A DNA stretch of 64,000 nucleotides from Chryseobacterium sp. Lineage in GTDB: Bacteria > Bacteroidota > Bacteroidia > Flavobacteriales > Weeksellaceae. Both the position numbers and the translations under genes were made by a program. The stretch covers positions 372,001 to 436,000 of the forward strand of contig NZ_VOXE01000004.1 in the NCBI RefSeq assembly GCF_008014695.1, written 5' to 3'. Every line of letters begins with the position of its first letter. Positions within the stretch are counted from its first letter, which is position 1. Shown here piece after piece: positions 8,149 through 17,561 of the stretch. Under the pieces are notes generated by a model that worked only from the letters and a program-made list of their open reading frames with translations, made no database searches and was not told where the DNA came from.

Positions 8149-9021
8149 TTAAATCTTATTCATTTCCTCCCGTATTTGTCTCTGCAGACCTTCACTCGAC
8201 GGAATCAAAGGCAAACGCAAATAATTTTTTATCAGCCCTTTTTCAGCCAGAACCGTTTTAATTCCGCCAGGATTACCCTCAGCAAAAATCATACGCGTTA
8301 TTTCAACCAGTCGGTTATGCACTTCATACGCTTCTTTCACTTTTCCTTCGAAAGCAAGCTGAACCATCGTTGAAAATTCTTTAGGAAACGCCTGTCCTAT
8401 TACAGAAATAACCCCGCTTCCGCCGGCAAGGGTTACGGGAAGCGTAAACTCATCGTCGCCTGAAACCAGACTGAAATGTTGCGGTTTTTTTCTCAGGATA
8501 TCGAAATATTGCAGAATATTCGGCGCCGCTTCTTTAATCATGACTAAATTAGGAAATTCTTCAGCCAGACGCAATGTGGTTGAAGCTTCAATATTCTGAC
8601 CCGTTCTGGACGGAACATTATAGATGATGATCTTTTTTCCGGTGGAAGCCAACATTTTATAATGCTGGTAAAGCCCTTCCTGATTCGGTCTGTTGTAATA
8701 AGGAGAAACCGAAAGAACCGCTTCAAAAGCAGATAAATCAGTGCTTTCGATCTGTTTCTTAACTTCCAGCGTATTGTTTCCGCCAATTCCTAAGACCAAC
8801 GGAACCCTGCTGTTGTTAACTTTGATAATGTGCTGGATTACCTGTTTTTTTTCATCTTCAGAAAGGGTGGCTGCTTCTGCCGTTGTACCCAATACCACCA
8901 GATAACTGATGCCGTTTTCAATGTTGAAATCAATAAGTTTGGCGAGACCGTCAAAATCCACCGATAAATCTTCACTAAACGGCGTTATCAGTGCAACACC
9001 CACTCCTTTTAAATTCGTCAT
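8149..9021 (-). CDS. dapA: 4-hydroxy-tetrahydrodipicolinate synthase
   Basis: 290 residues, full length for DapA, a cytosolic TIM-barrel enzyme that condenses pyruvate with aspartate semialdehyde on the lysine/diaminopimelate pathway. The Schiff-base lysine is Lys163 in LVMIKEAAPN. Tyr134 and Arg139 are in IIIYNVPSRTG, and the substrate-binding loop is GTTAEAATL (about 45-53; many homologues have GTTGE). A -7 box lies 19 bases upstream, in a short divergent region shared with the 5'-nucleotidase gene pair. Confidence 0.92.
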   Translation of the reverse strand: MTNLKGVGVALITPFSEDLSVDFDGLAKLIDFNIENGISYLVVLGTTAEAATLSEDEKKQVIQHIIKVNNSRVPLVLGIGGNNTLEVKKQIESTDLSAFEAVLSVSPYYNRPNQEGLYQHYKMLASTGKKIIIYNVPSRTGQNIEASTTLRLAEEFPNLVMIKEAAPNILQYFDILRKKPQHFSLVSGDDEFTLPVTLAGGSGVISVIGQAFPKEFSTMVQLAFEGKVKEAYEVHNRLVEITRMIFAEGNPGGIKTVLAEKGLIKNYLRLPLIPSSEGLQRQIREEMNKI

Positions 9022-9040
9022 AATTCTTAAAATTAAAGTT

Positions 9041-9048
9041 CAAATTTA
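9041..9048 (-). promoter_or_regulatory. Candidate -7 box of dapA
   Basis: The minus strand reads TAAATTTG, matching TAnnTTTG, 19 bases before the dapA ATG. Confidence 0.5.
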
Positions 9049-9103
9049 GGAAATTTTATGCAAGAAAAAATGTTAAAAAACCATAAGTTTCTATTCATAT
9101 CTT

Positions 9104-9111
9104 TATATTTG
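9104..9111 (+). promoter_or_regulatory. Candidate -7 box of the 5'-nucleotidase pair
   Basis: TATATTTG matches TAnnTTTG and ends 18 bases before the ATG at 9130. It lies downstream of the in-frame ATG at 9058, which argues for the later start. Confidence 0.55.
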
Positions 9112-9129
9112 CTGAGAAGTTACAACTGC

Positions 9130-9897
9130 ATGAAATACAAATTTTTATATATCGGCGTGGCGTTATTGTCGCTCAGTTCCTGTAAAACGGCGTTGAGTGT
9201 ATCGAACATCAAGACCGAAAAAAACATCTCCATTTCAGCAGATTTGCCGGAAGACAAAGCTTTCGCTTCAGTCATTGCTCCGTATAAAGCTGAACTGGAA
9301 GGGAAAATGAACACCAAAATTTCCTATACTTCCGTAGATCTGAACAAACAGGGCGACAACAGCAATCTCGGAAACCTTTTGGCCGACTACACGCTGGAAG
9401 GCGCTCAGGAATGGGCTCAGAAAAACAAAAAGCCAGCTATTGACGCAGCCGTCATCAATGTTGGCGGAATCCGTTCTACAATTGGCAAAGGCGATATTCT
9501 TACAAAACATATTTACGAAGTGATGCCGTTTGAAAATGAGATCGTAATAGTAAAGATGAAAGGTTCTGATTTGCAGGGGCTTTTTGATTATTACGCAAAA
9601 AACCAGAAGAACAATCCTGTTTCCCATCTTACTATTGAAACTGATAACGGAACTGTACTGAAACAGTCTATCAACGGAAAACCGATTGAGATGAACCGTG
9701 ATTATTATATCGCAACCTCTGATTATCTGGCTTTGGGCGGCGACAACATGAGTTTTTTCGGGAAAGGCGAAATGATGGTTACCGGAATTAAGATGCGCGA
9801 TCTTTTTCTGGATAAATTCCAACAAAATCCCCAAATCAATGCTCCCACAGATGTCCGTTTAATTTTCAGAAACAAGAAGAACAACTCCAATGAATAG
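9130..9897 (+). CDS. Lipoprotein with 5'-nucleotidase C-terminal domain
   Basis: 255 residues. The start at 9130 is preferred over 9058 because it gives a clean lipoprotein signal (lipobox LSSC, Cys18) and lies downstream of the -7 box. The domain is the substrate-binding C-terminal half of UshA-type 5'-nucleotidases: NVGGIRSTIGKGDI, then YEVMPFENEIVIVKMKG and a later YLALGGDNMSFF. No metal-binding phosphoesterase motifs are present; these are in the next gene, which overlaps by 8 bases. The two products probably act as one periplasmic nucleotidase. Confidence 0.85.
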   Translation: MKYKFLYIGVALLSLSSCKTALSVSNIKTEKNISISADLPEDKAFASVIAPYKAELEGKMNTKISYTSVDLNKQGDNSNLGNLLADYTLEGAQEWAQKNKKPAIDAAVINVGGIRSTIGKGDILTKHIYEVMPFENEIVIVKMKGSDLQGLFDYYAKNQKNNPVSHLTIETDNGTVLKQSINGKPIEMNRDYYIATSDYLALGGDNMSFFGKGEMMVTGIKMRDLFLDKFQQNPQINAPTDVRLIFRNKKNNSNE

Positions 9898-10840
9898 GAA
9901 ACAATTTATTAAAACGGTTGGCGGCGGAACATTGGCAATGAGCCTGCTGCCGAATCTGCTTCTGGCAGAAAACCCACTGTTTTCCAATAAAATCACCGAA
10001 CACAAGCTCACGATACTTCATACAAACGACCAACACAGCCGGATTGAACCTTTCGATTCTACCTACACCAGAAATCCCAATCAGGGTGGTTTTGCGCGGA
10101 GGGCTGCTTTAATTCAGAATATCAGAAAAGAAGAGAAAAACCTGCTTTTACTAGATTCCGGAGATACTTTTCAGGGAACGCCGTATTTCAACTTTTTTGG
10201 CGGAGAGCTTGAATTCAGACTCATGTCAATGATGGGTTACGATGCTTCCACAATGGGAAATCATGATTTCGACAATGGTTTGGAAGGCTTTAAAAAAGTG
10301 CTTCCGAATGCAAAATTTCCTTTTATCTGCTCGAATTATGATTTTAAAAACACTATTTTAGACGGAGCGACTGAACCGTATAAAATATTTAATAAAAACG
10401 GAATCAGGGTCGGGATTTTCGGGGTCGGCATTGAACTTGCGGGTTTGGTGGGCAAAAAAAATTATGGAGAAACCGTCTATCATAATCCTATAGAAATTGC
10501 ACAGCAGTATTCAGATATGCTGAGAAATGATAAAAAATGTGATCTGGTCATCTGCCTGTCCCACGTGGGGTATGATTATAAAGAAGATCAAACAAAAATT
10601 TCCGATAAAATTCTGGCTGCAAAAACCGATGGAATTGATTTGATTCTCGGCGGTCATACCCACACCTTTTTGCCGGAACCGCAAACTTTCATGAACAGAA
10701 AAGGGAAAAATGTTCTTGTGAATCAGGTAGGCTGGGCCGGCCTGCTTTTGGGGAGAATTGATTTTTATCTGGATGAAAATAAAAACGTGAAAAATATTTC
10801 GTGGAACAATCAAGTTATTGATGAAAGCATCACCGTTTAA
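9890..10840 (+). CDS. Exported metallophosphoesterase (5'-nucleotidase N-domain)
   Basis: 316 residues of the calcineurin-like phosphoesterase domain of 5'-nucleotidases. The metal-binding motifs appear in order: LTILHTNDQH, LLLDSGDTFQG, TMGNHDFDNG, ICLSHVGYD and LILGGHTHTFLPEP. The N-terminus (MNRKQFIKTVGGGTLAMSLL) resembles a Tat-type signal with an RK variant, so it is probably exported. It overlaps the upstream gene for the substrate-binding half by 8 bases. The reverse order and separate coding differ from the usual fused UshA. Confidence 0.87.
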   Translation: MNRKQFIKTVGGGTLAMSLLPNLLLAENPLFSNKITEHKLTILHTNDQHSRIEPFDSTYTRNPNQGGFARRAALIQNIRKEEKNLLLLDSGDTFQGTPYFNFFGGELEFRLMSMMGYDASTMGNHDFDNGLEGFKKVLPNAKFPFICSNYDFKNTILDGATEPYKIFNKNGIRVGIFGVGIELAGLVGKKNYGETVYHNPIEIAQQYSDMLRNDKKCDLVICLSHVGYDYKEDQTKISDKILAAKTDGIDLILGGHTHTFLPEPQTFMNRKGKNVLVNQVGWAGLLLGRIDFYLDENKNVKNISWNNQVIDESITV

Positions 10841-10841
10841 A

Positions 10842-13082
10842 ATGAAAAATACAACTCTGTTTTTTGTCCTGTTCGCAGGTATCAGCTTAATCTCTGCTCA
10901 ATCCATTTCTTCAAAAAGATGGGCAGATCTTTTCTCTTACAACAATGTCCTGGCCATGAAAGAAGATCACGGCAGAATTATTGCCGCTACCGAAAACGGA
11001 ATCTTTTTCTACACGCCTTCATCAGGTGAAATTACCAAACTTTCCAAAGCCAACGGTCTTCATGAAGTAAAGATTTCGGCTTTTGATTACAATCCGGATA
11101 CAAAAATAGGTTTGGTGGGCTACCGGAACGGCTCCATGGATGTGATTACTCCCGAAGGAATTACTTATGTGGTCGATATTCCAATTGCTACAGGATATAA
11201 CGGCGACAAAAAAATCAATCATATTTCGATTTCAGGAGACAGAGCAGTGATTTCCGTGAATTACGGAGTTTCTGTATTTAATCTGAATACGAAGGAATTC
11301 GCACAATCGGCGTTTTTTATCAGCGGTGGCGTTTTTACAGCTTCTAATGAAGCGACTATAAAAGGTGACAAAGTATATTCGGCCACAGACACCGGGTTGA
11401 AAAGTCACGATATCAACGTTACATTTCCGGTATATTCAACCTGGACAACTGCCGTTGCCGGAATTTTCAAACAGATAGATTCCGAGAGCACTGCAGCCGC
11501 TTCTTCCGCTACAGTGGCTTATTATGAAAACGGCGGAATTTTCTCCCCCATTCCTCAAACGTTTACTAATATTGGTGATGTAGTGGTCACGAGCCAGAAT
11601 ATAGTTGTTACTGATAATCAGAAAATTTACACTTTCAGCACTGCCGGTCAACTGCAGAATACCTCCACGATTAATGAAGACTGCAACACGGGCATTTTGG
11701 CGGGAGGAAAAATTTACGGAGGCACCAAACTTTCGGGGATAAAAAATATCAATAATGAATCGTATCGTCCTGATGGTCCCTATAAAAATGAGTCCTATAA
11801 AATTTCTTTACTGAATGATCAGCTCTGGGTTTCCTCTGGGGGAAGAGATGCATACAACACTGGTATTTACAGAGATTTAGGCTATTACCATTTTGACGGT
11901 AGCAAATGGAATTATCCCGACTATTTTTTAAACAATCCTATCACATTTAATATTTTGGATGCTGTACCCAATCCCGTAAATCCAGAATTGGTGTATTTTA
12001 CCAATTATTCATTTTTCCCAAATGAAAAAGGGATTTACAAAATGGAAAATAATGTTTTTAAAAAAGTATATAAAAACAATGACTCCAACCCAGTCTACAA
12101 CAGACCAGGGGGTATTGCTTTCGACGAAAACAACAATCTGATAGTGAGTGTAACCCTTATTGAAAACTCTACAGCAAACGCCGGTTATTACCTTTACAAC
12201 CCTTCAGCTGATGATTTCTCTTTGATTGAAGTGGTGAATGCAGGTGGTGTACAGAAACCTCTGACAAAAGATGGCTTCCTCTACATTCCATGCCCGTATT
12301 TTGGAGACGGTGGCTTAATCATCAAAAAATATGATAATAATCCTTCAAATCCGGCTGCTCCCTTTAAAATCTTGAGAACCGACAACAATTTACCTTCCAA
12401 CGGGACTGTGTCGGTGGCCGTAGATCAAAATGATGACATCTGGATTGGAACCAGATCCGGGCTCAGGGTGATTTCTGACCCTTCAAGTGTTGTTTCAGAT
12501 GCCTTACCTCAAACTGAGGCTATTGTTATCGAACAGAATGGTGTTGCTGAAGAAGTATTCAGGGACAGCACTATTCTCCAGATCGAAGTGGATTCCGGAA
12601 ACCACAAATGGATTTCTGTTGACGGCGGTGGCGCTTATATGCTGAGCCCAAACGGAGAACAGACCATTCAACATTTCACCAAAGAAAATTCCCCGATTCC
12701 TACCAACAGCATTACCGACATAAAAGTGGATCCAAAAAGCGGTAAAGTATATTTCGTTACTTTAGACGGAATTGTGGTGTACCAAAGTGATGTAGTTGGT
12801 GTAAACTCCAATTTCGGAAACGTATTGGTGTATCCGAATCCTGTGGTAACTGCCAATTACAAAGGAAATGTCACAATAAGAGGATTGGCGATGAAAACCA
12901 ATATCCGCATTACCGATGCAGCCGGAAATCTCGTTCATCAGGCAGTGGCAAGAGGCGGCTTTTACAGCTGGGATCTGAACAACCAAAAAGGAAGACGGGT
13001 TGCTTCGGGCATTTATTTTGTGCTGATGACAAATGAAGATGGAACCGACAAGGCCACTGCAAAAATTGCGGTTGTGAACTGA
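10842..13082 (+). CDS. porZ: Type IX secretion protein PorZ-like, beta-propeller with T9SS sorting domain
   Basis: 746 residues when started at the ATG at 10842, which begins a signal peptide (MKNTTLFFVLFAGISLISAQ). An earlier ATG at 10818 lies inside the upstream gene. The body has regulator-propeller-like repeats such as IIAATENGIFFY and IWIGTRSGLRVI, forming beta-propellers; the start (RWADLFSYNNVLAM) is typical of PorZ. The last about 85 residues are a type A T9SS sorting domain (VYPNPV, GFYSWDLNN, ASGIYFVLM). PorZ is a cell-surface part of the type IX attachment complex. It overlaps recO by one base. Confidence 0.8.
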   Translation: MKNTTLFFVLFAGISLISAQSISSKRWADLFSYNNVLAMKEDHGRIIAATENGIFFYTPSSGEITKLSKANGLHEVKISAFDYNPDTKIGLVGYRNGSMDVITPEGITYVVDIPIATGYNGDKKINHISISGDRAVISVNYGVSVFNLNTKEFAQSAFFISGGVFTASNEATIKGDKVYSATDTGLKSHDINVTFPVYSTWTTAVAGIFKQIDSESTAAASSATVAYYENGGIFSPIPQTFTNIGDVVVTSQNIVVTDNQKIYTFSTAGQLQNTSTINEDCNTGILAGGKIYGGTKLSGIKNINNESYRPDGPYKNESYKISLLNDQLWVSSGGRDAYNTGIYRDLGYYHFDGSKWNYPDYFLNNPITFNILDAVPNPVNPELVYFTNYSFFPNEKGIYKMENNVFKKVYKNNDSNPVYNRPGGIAFDENNNLIVSVTLIENSTANAGYYLYNPSADDFSLIEVVNAGGVQKPLTKDGFLYIPCPYFGDGGLIIKKYDNNPSNPAAPFKILRTDNNLPSNGTVSVAVDQNDDIWIGTRSGLRVISDPSSVVSDALPQTEAIVIEQNGVAEEVFRDSTILQIEVDSGNHKWISVDGGGAYMLSPNGEQTIQHFTKENSPIPTNSITDIKVDPKSGKVYFVTLDGIVVYQSDVVGVNSNFGNVLVYPNPVVTANYKGNVTIRGLAMKTNIRITDAAGNLVHQAVARGGFYSWDLNNQKGRRVASGIYFVLMTNEDGTDKATAKIAVVN

Positions 13083-13768
13083 TGGATTCGCAAAACGGAT
13101 TTTTGCTTTCGTATATAAAATATGGCGACAACGATGCCGTTCTGCATTGTTTCACAAGAGAAAAAGGATTTCAGAGCTATTTTGCCCGCGGAATCTACTC
13201 ATCAAAAAATAAAAAGAAAGCCTATCTCCTGCCTTTAAACGAGCTTAATTTTACGCTCAGTCCTCATAGGAACGGGTCCATTCAAACGGTTTCAAAAATT
13301 GAACTGCTTGAAAATCCTGAATTTTACACTGATGTAAAAGCCAATATGATGGTTTTTTTTGTCGCTGATTTCCTGAATCAGGTCCTGCGCAATGAAAACC
13401 AACAGAAAAATATTTATGATGAAATTTTAAGGTTTCTGGATGAGCTTGAGAAAAAAAATTACCGTTCGCATCTCATCTTTTTAATTAAAATCCTGAAAAT
13501 TCAGGGGCTTTTGCCCTTGGTCACACAGGAAAGTTATCTGGATCCTGAGACCGGAAGTTTTTTCAGCGAACAGCTGCATCCTGTTTTTGGTACTGAAATT
13601 TCAGATCTTTGGAAAGCTTTAATTTCAGCTGAAGATCCCTATTTCGTGACGCTGAGCAGCACCGCCCGTAAAGATCTTCTCGAAAGCATTTTGATTTACT
13701 ATCACTATCATTACACCGATTTCAGGATCCCAACTTCTCTTGAAATTGTGCAGCAAATGTTTGAATAA
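13082..13768 (+). CDS. recO: DNA repair protein RecO
   Basis: 228 residues. The N-terminal OB-fold begins with NGFLLSYIKYGDNDAVLHCF and GFQSYFARGIYSSKNKKKAY, typical of RecO; a helical C-terminal domain follows. RecO loads RecA onto SSB-coated single-stranded DNA in the RecFOR pathway. Its ATG overlaps the porZ stop (TGATG), so the two genes are co-translated. No zinc-finger cysteine cluster is seen, as in many Bacteroidota RecO proteins. Confidence 0.87.
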   Translation: MDSQNGFLLSYIKYGDNDAVLHCFTREKGFQSYFARGIYSSKNKKKAYLLPLNELNFTLSPHRNGSIQTVSKIELLENPEFYTDVKANMMVFFVADFLNQVLRNENQQKNIYDEILRFLDELEKKNYRSHLIFLIKILKIQGLLPLVTQESYLDPETGSFFSEQLHPVFGTEISDLWKALISAEDPYFVTLSSTARKDLLESILIYYHYHYTDFRIPTSLEIVQQMFE

Positions 13769-13770
13769 CG

Positions 13771-14385
13771 CTAATGGTGATAAACATCCTCATACATCAC
13801 GCCTGCTTCTATCTTTACCGGCAAAGTATTTTCTTCCGGCACAACAGGACAGCTGTAATCATATGCATTATACGCACAAAACGGCTGATAGGATTTATTG
13901 AAGTCCAGAATAATTTCTTTGCCTTTCGGAATTCTTAGATCCATATATTTTCCGCCTCCGTATGTTTCTTTACCGTTGGTTGCATCGCGGAACGGTAGAA
14001 AAAGATAATCCTCATACCCTTTCTGTGTAATAAGCCCCAAACTTTGGAAAAGGGTTAGTGTATATTCTTTACCGTCCAGCTTGAAGGTGGCTTTTCCGTA
14101 TTCTCTGTATGGCTTTGTCTTGCCTGAGGAAGTCTGGATCTGAAATGGCACTGCATTTTCAGTTTTGATGAAATTAGCTGTTATGCGATATTTCAAATTA
14201 ACAGGAAAAAACGGATGCTCCTTAAAATCAGTAAAATTGTCGCCGCGCAGAGGTGATTCCTTAGCATCTTTATATTCGCGGTTAAGTTCGGTCTGGAATT
14301 TTTTAATTTCTGAAAGTTGCTTTTTTGCGGGTTGCGAAAAGCCGAAAATGCTTATAAACAGAAATAAAATAGTCAGTTTTTTCAT
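13771..14385 (-). CDS. Exported DUF1684 protein
   Basis: 204 residues with a signal peptide (residues 1-18, MKKLTILFLFISIFGFSQ). The body matches the DUF1684 family: the segment SPLRGDNFTDFKEHPFFPV, then GKATFKLDGKEYTLTLFQ, FLPFRDATNGKETYGGGKYM and a C-terminal NAYDYSCPVVPEEN. The function of the family is not established. It converges with recO with 2 bases between the stop codons. Confidence 0.82.
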   Translation of the reverse strand: MKKLTILFLFISIFGFSQPAKKQLSEIKKFQTELNREYKDAKESPLRGDNFTDFKEHPFFPVNLKYRITANFIKTENAVPFQIQTSSGKTKPYREYGKATFKLDGKEYTLTLFQSLGLITQKGYEDYLFLPFRDATNGKETYGGGKYMDLRIPKGKEIILDFNKSYQPFCAYNAYDYSCPVVPEENTLPVKIEAGVMYEDVYHH

Positions 14386-14402
14386 GAGTAAAAGTATATA
14401 AT

Positions 14403-14792
14403 TTAAGTAACGGTAATTCTGTACACATCCGTGCCATTCCGCTGGATATTCGGAACATAGAAGCCGTCTTCTTCCGGAATTTCTTCTTTCAGGTCAAAAT
14501 TTGCACAGTCGCGCGGAAGTCCTGAGAAAATAAGCGTAAACCAGTAATCCTTCATCACCGGAACTTCAGTCCAGTCTGGAAACACAGCGATATTTTCGGT
14601 ATGAATGAGATGCGAACGGTGGCCCGAATTCCGGTCAATCAAAACGGTTGATCGCCAAATTCTGATGAGATTTCCAAAGAAAGGAGTCGCTGGAAAACAG
14701 CAATGCACAATGACCTGTTTCTCCTGCTCCACCTGAGTCCGGAAGGCTTCCAGAATTTCTTCTGCAATTTTTGGTTTGGTTAGGGTTTCCAT
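14403..14792 (-). CDS. Conserved hypothetical protein
   Basis: 129 residues with no signal peptide or membrane segment. It has an N-terminal helix (KIAEEILEAFRTQVEQEK) followed by strand-rich sequence with VIVHCCFPATPFFGNLIRIW and FWTLIFSG-like hydrophobic runs. I do not recognise a domain. It sits between mqo and the DUF1684 gene in the same direction (43 and 17 bases away) and may be the tail of the gpsA-mqo operon. Confidence 0.6.
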   Translation of the reverse strand: METLTKPKIAEEILEAFRTQVEQEKQVIVHCCFPATPFFGNLIRIWRSTVLIDRNSGHRSHLIHTENIAVFPDWTEVPVMKDYWFTLIFSGLPRDCANFDLKEEIPEEDGFYVPNIQRNGTDVYRITVT

Positions 14793-14835
14793 GATCGGCG
14801 ATCAATGATCAGCAGTTGCGAGATCATTCTTTATG

Positions 14836-16341
14836 CTAATAGTCCAGTTCGAGTTTGTCTTTCGTGTAATTTCTGATTCTTTCGGTGAGTTCGGGGTTTT
14901 CTGAAAGTTTCTGTCCGTAAGTCGGGATGATTTCGAGAAGTTTTTCGCGCCATGCATTTTGAAGTTTCTCCGGAAAACATTTTTCAAGCACCTGAATCAT
15001 GGCATACGCTGCTGTAGAAGCTCCAGGAGACGCGCCCAAAAGGGAAGCAATCGTCCCGGACTTATTCACCACCACTTCAGTTCCGAATTCGAGACGACCG
15101 CCTTCTTTTTCATCTTTTTTGATGATCTGCACGCGCTGTCCGGCGATTTTCAGTTCCCAATCCTCTTCCCTGGCATCTTTCACAAACTCCCGAAGATGCT
15201 TCATTTTTTGCGCTTTCGTAAGCACCACCTGTTTTACCAGATACTGGGTTAATTCCAGATTATGCCACCACGCTCCGAAAAGAGACCGGATGTTTCTGAA
15301 GTTAACACTTTCAGGCAGGTCCAGATAACTGCCGTTCTTTAAAAATTTTGTAGAGAATCCTGCGAAGGGTCCGAAAAGAAGCGCTTTTTTACCGTCGATA
15401 ATTCTTAAATCCAAATGCGGAACACTCATTGGAGGCGCGTCTACACTGGCCTGTGTGTATACTTTTGCCTGATGTTTTTCAATTAGATTGGGATTATGCG
15501 ACACGAGCCATTCTCCGGAAACCGGAAAACCGCCATAACCCTCACTTTCAGGAATATCTGAACTGTCCAGTAGCGGCAGCGCATATCCGCCGGCTCCTAT
15601 AAATACAAAATCCGCAGTAACTTCCTGATCATGATGCTGAATACGGTCTTTAATATCAATTCTCCATTTTCCGTTTTCCAATAAATCCAGATCTTTGGCT
15701 TCATGGTACAGAAAAACCTCAACGTTTGAATCATCTGCCAGATAGCGGCCCATTTTTCTGGTCAGTGTTCCGAAGTTTACATCGGTTCCCAGATCCATTT
15801 TGGTGGCGGTGAGTTTTTCGTTTTCATTTCGCTGATGCATGATCAAAGGAATCCATTCTTTCAGCGTTTTATGATCATCACTGAACTGCATTTGTCTGAA
15901 AAGGGGAGACTGCGTCATTTTCTCGAAACGTTTCTTCAGAAAAGCTCCGTCTTTTTCTCCAAAAACCAGACTCATGTGCGGACAGGAATTGATGAAACCT
16001 TTAGGATCATCAATATATTTTTTATCGAGAAGGTAAGACCAGAACTGTTTCGAAATCTCGAACTGCTCGGCGATGCTTTCGGCTTTTGAAATATCGATGC
16101 TGCCGTCTTCCTTTTCAATCGTATAGTTGAGTTCACAAAAAGCGGAATGGCCTGTTCCGGCGTTATTCCAGGCAGCTGAACTTTCTTTGGCGAATCTTCC
16201 GAGCCTTTCGAAAATAGCGATCTTAAGCTCGGGTTCAAATTCATGAAGTAAAGTGGCGAGCGTAGCACTCATTATTCCGCCGCCAATTAAAACCACATCG
16301 TATGTTGGTTTCGGAGTTTTGTTTGCTGAAAGTTTTTTCAT
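14836..16341 (-). CDS. mqo: Malate:quinone oxidoreductase
   Basis: 501 residues, full length for Mqo, a membrane-associated FAD enzyme that oxidises malate to oxaloacetate and passes electrons to quinone. The dinucleotide-binding motif is VVLIGGGIMSATLATLL (about residues 16-32), followed by the Mqo signature SSAAWNNAGTGHSAFCELNY. The C-terminus has GASPGASTAAYAMIQVLEKC. The gene begins 11 bases after gpsA, in the same direction. Confidence 0.93.
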   Translation of the reverse strand: MKKLSANKTPKPTYDVVLIGGGIMSATLATLLHEFEPELKIAIFERLGRFAKESSAAWNNAGTGHSAFCELNYTIEKEDGSIDISKAESIAEQFEISKQFWSYLLDKKYIDDPKGFINSCPHMSLVFGEKDGAFLKKRFEKMTQSPLFRQMQFSDDHKTLKEWIPLIMHQRNENEKLTATKMDLGTDVNFGTLTRKMGRYLADDSNVEVFLYHEAKDLDLLENGKWRIDIKDRIQHHDQEVTADFVFIGAGGYALPLLDSSDIPESEGYGGFPVSGEWLVSHNPNLIEKHQAKVYTQASVDAPPMSVPHLDLRIIDGKKALLFGPFAGFSTKFLKNGSYLDLPESVNFRNIRSLFGAWWHNLELTQYLVKQVVLTKAQKMKHLREFVKDAREEDWELKIAGQRVQIIKKDEKEGGRLEFGTEVVVNKSGTIASLLGASPGASTAAYAMIQVLEKCFPEKLQNAWREKLLEIIPTYGQKLSENPELTERIRNYTKDKLELDY

Positions 16342-16352
16342 TAAAAAAGAAG

Positions 16353-17351
16353 TTAATTCAGTTTGGCGGTGAGTTTCTGAAAGAGTTTTTCCGCGCTTTT
16401 CTCTTCATAAAGAATCTCATAAATCGTGTTGATGATCGGAGTATTCATTTTCTTGCTTTTCGCCGTGCAGTAAATGGAATCTGCCGCGTAATATCCTTCA
16501 GCAATCATGTTCATAGACTGGATGGCGGACTTCACCGTGTATCCTTTGCCAATCAGGTTGCCGAGACTCCTGTTCCTGGAAAAAAGTGAATACGCGGTAA
16601 CCAAAAGGTCGCCTAGATAAGCACTTTCATTAACATCGCGCGGTTCTTCATAAATACTTTCAAGAAAAACCTCCATTTCACGGATGGCATTGGAAACAAA
16701 AACCGCGGTAAAGTTATCGCCGTACCCGAGACCGCTCGCAATGCCGGCACCGATGGCGTAGATGTTTTTAAGGATTGCACTGTATTCGTTTCCGAGGATA
16801 TCCACACTCGAGTTCACTTTAATAAAATCGGAAGAAAACATGCTGTTCAGCATCTTCTGGTTCTCCTCAACCGTGGCAATCGTGAGGTAAGACAGCCTTT
16901 CCATGGCGACCTCTTCCGCATGACACGGACCAGCAATAACGGCCTGGCTCCGGAAACCGATTTTAAATTCATCCCGGAGATAGTGGGCAACCACATCATT
17001 CACTTTCGGTACAATTCCTTTAATCGCCGAAACGAAGATTTTATTCGTGTAATCGCAGGTCATTTTCTCGAGCGTATCCGATAAGTAGATGGAAGGAGTT
17101 GCCAACACCACTGTATCACATTCTGAAACGAGTTCGTTGATATCGGTAGTGAGCACGAGATTTTTGACATTGAAACTCACCGACGTCAGGTAGGTTGGGT
17201 TGTGGCCTCTGAGCTGAATAGCACCTTTTACAAATTCATTCCGCACGCACCAGTGTACCGTTTTGCAGTTTTCCAAAAGCATTTTTACAATGGCTGTGGC
17301 AAAACTTCCGCTCCCTACTACCCCTACTTTCTGGTCCCCTTTTTTTGTCAT
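16353..17351 (-). CDS. gpsA: Glycerol-3-phosphate dehydrogenase [NAD(P)+]
   Basis: 332 residues. The Rossmann motif VGVVGSGSFATAIVKMLLEN binds NAD(P). The catalytic region includes VSAIKGIVPK and NEYSAILKNIYAIGAGIASG; the C-terminal domain has YLGDLLVTAYSLFSRNRSLG, the family signature. It reduces dihydroxyacetone phosphate to sn-glycerol 3-phosphate for phospholipid synthesis. It is the first gene of a unit with mqo and has a -7 box 17 bases upstream. Confidence 0.92.
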   Translation of the reverse strand: MTKKGDQKVGVVGSGSFATAIVKMLLENCKTVHWCVRNEFVKGAIQLRGHNPTYLTSVSFNVKNLVLTTDINELVSECDTVVLATPSIYLSDTLEKMTCDYTNKIFVSAIKGIVPKVNDVVAHYLRDEFKIGFRSQAVIAGPCHAEEVAMERLSYLTIATVEENQKMLNSMFSSDFIKVNSSVDILGNEYSAILKNIYAIGAGIASGLGYGDNFTAVFVSNAIREMEVFLESIYEEPRDVNESAYLGDLLVTAYSLFSRNRSLGNLIGKGYTVKSAIQSMNMIAEGYYAADSIYCTAKSKKMNTPIINTIYEILYEEKSAEKLFQKLTAKLN

Positions 17352-17368
17352 AACATTTCCTTGAAATA

Positions 17369-17376
17369 CAAATATA
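17369..17376 (-). promoter_or_regulatory. Candidate -7 box of gpsA-mqo
   Basis: The minus strand reads TATATTTG (TAnnTTTG), 17 bases before the gpsA ATG. A second, weaker CACTTTTG lies just upstream. Confidence 0.5.
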
Positions 17377-17520
17377 CAAAAGTGTTACGGTGAAAAAAAC
17401 GTTTTCATATTGAAATGCCGGCGTCATCTTTTTTTATGAAAAATTTAACGCCGAAAGCGGTAATTTTAAGGATAAATCTGCGTTTTACTTTACGTGCGTT
17501 TCGGATTTCAACATTTTGAT

Positions 17521-17528
17521 TAATTTTG
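17521..17528 (+). promoter_or_regulatory. Candidate -7 box of the M23 peptidase gene
   Basis: TAATTTTG matches TAnnTTTG. It overlaps the possible TTG start at 17526, which excludes that start and favours the ATG at 17562, 33 bases downstream. Confidence 0.5.
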
Positions 17529-17561
17529 CAGACTGAAACTTACCATAACGTTAAACAAGAA

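Noticed and set aside
9268-9834. 188-codon open frame antisense to the 5'-nucleotidase lipoprotein gene
   Set aside because: The opposing frame has a lipobox and conserved nucleotidase motifs; the antisense frame has none.
14791-14826. Cluster of four GATC sites between mqo and the hypothetical gene
   Set aside because: Short, no origin-type boxes beside it and no dyad beyond GATC itself; most likely chance.
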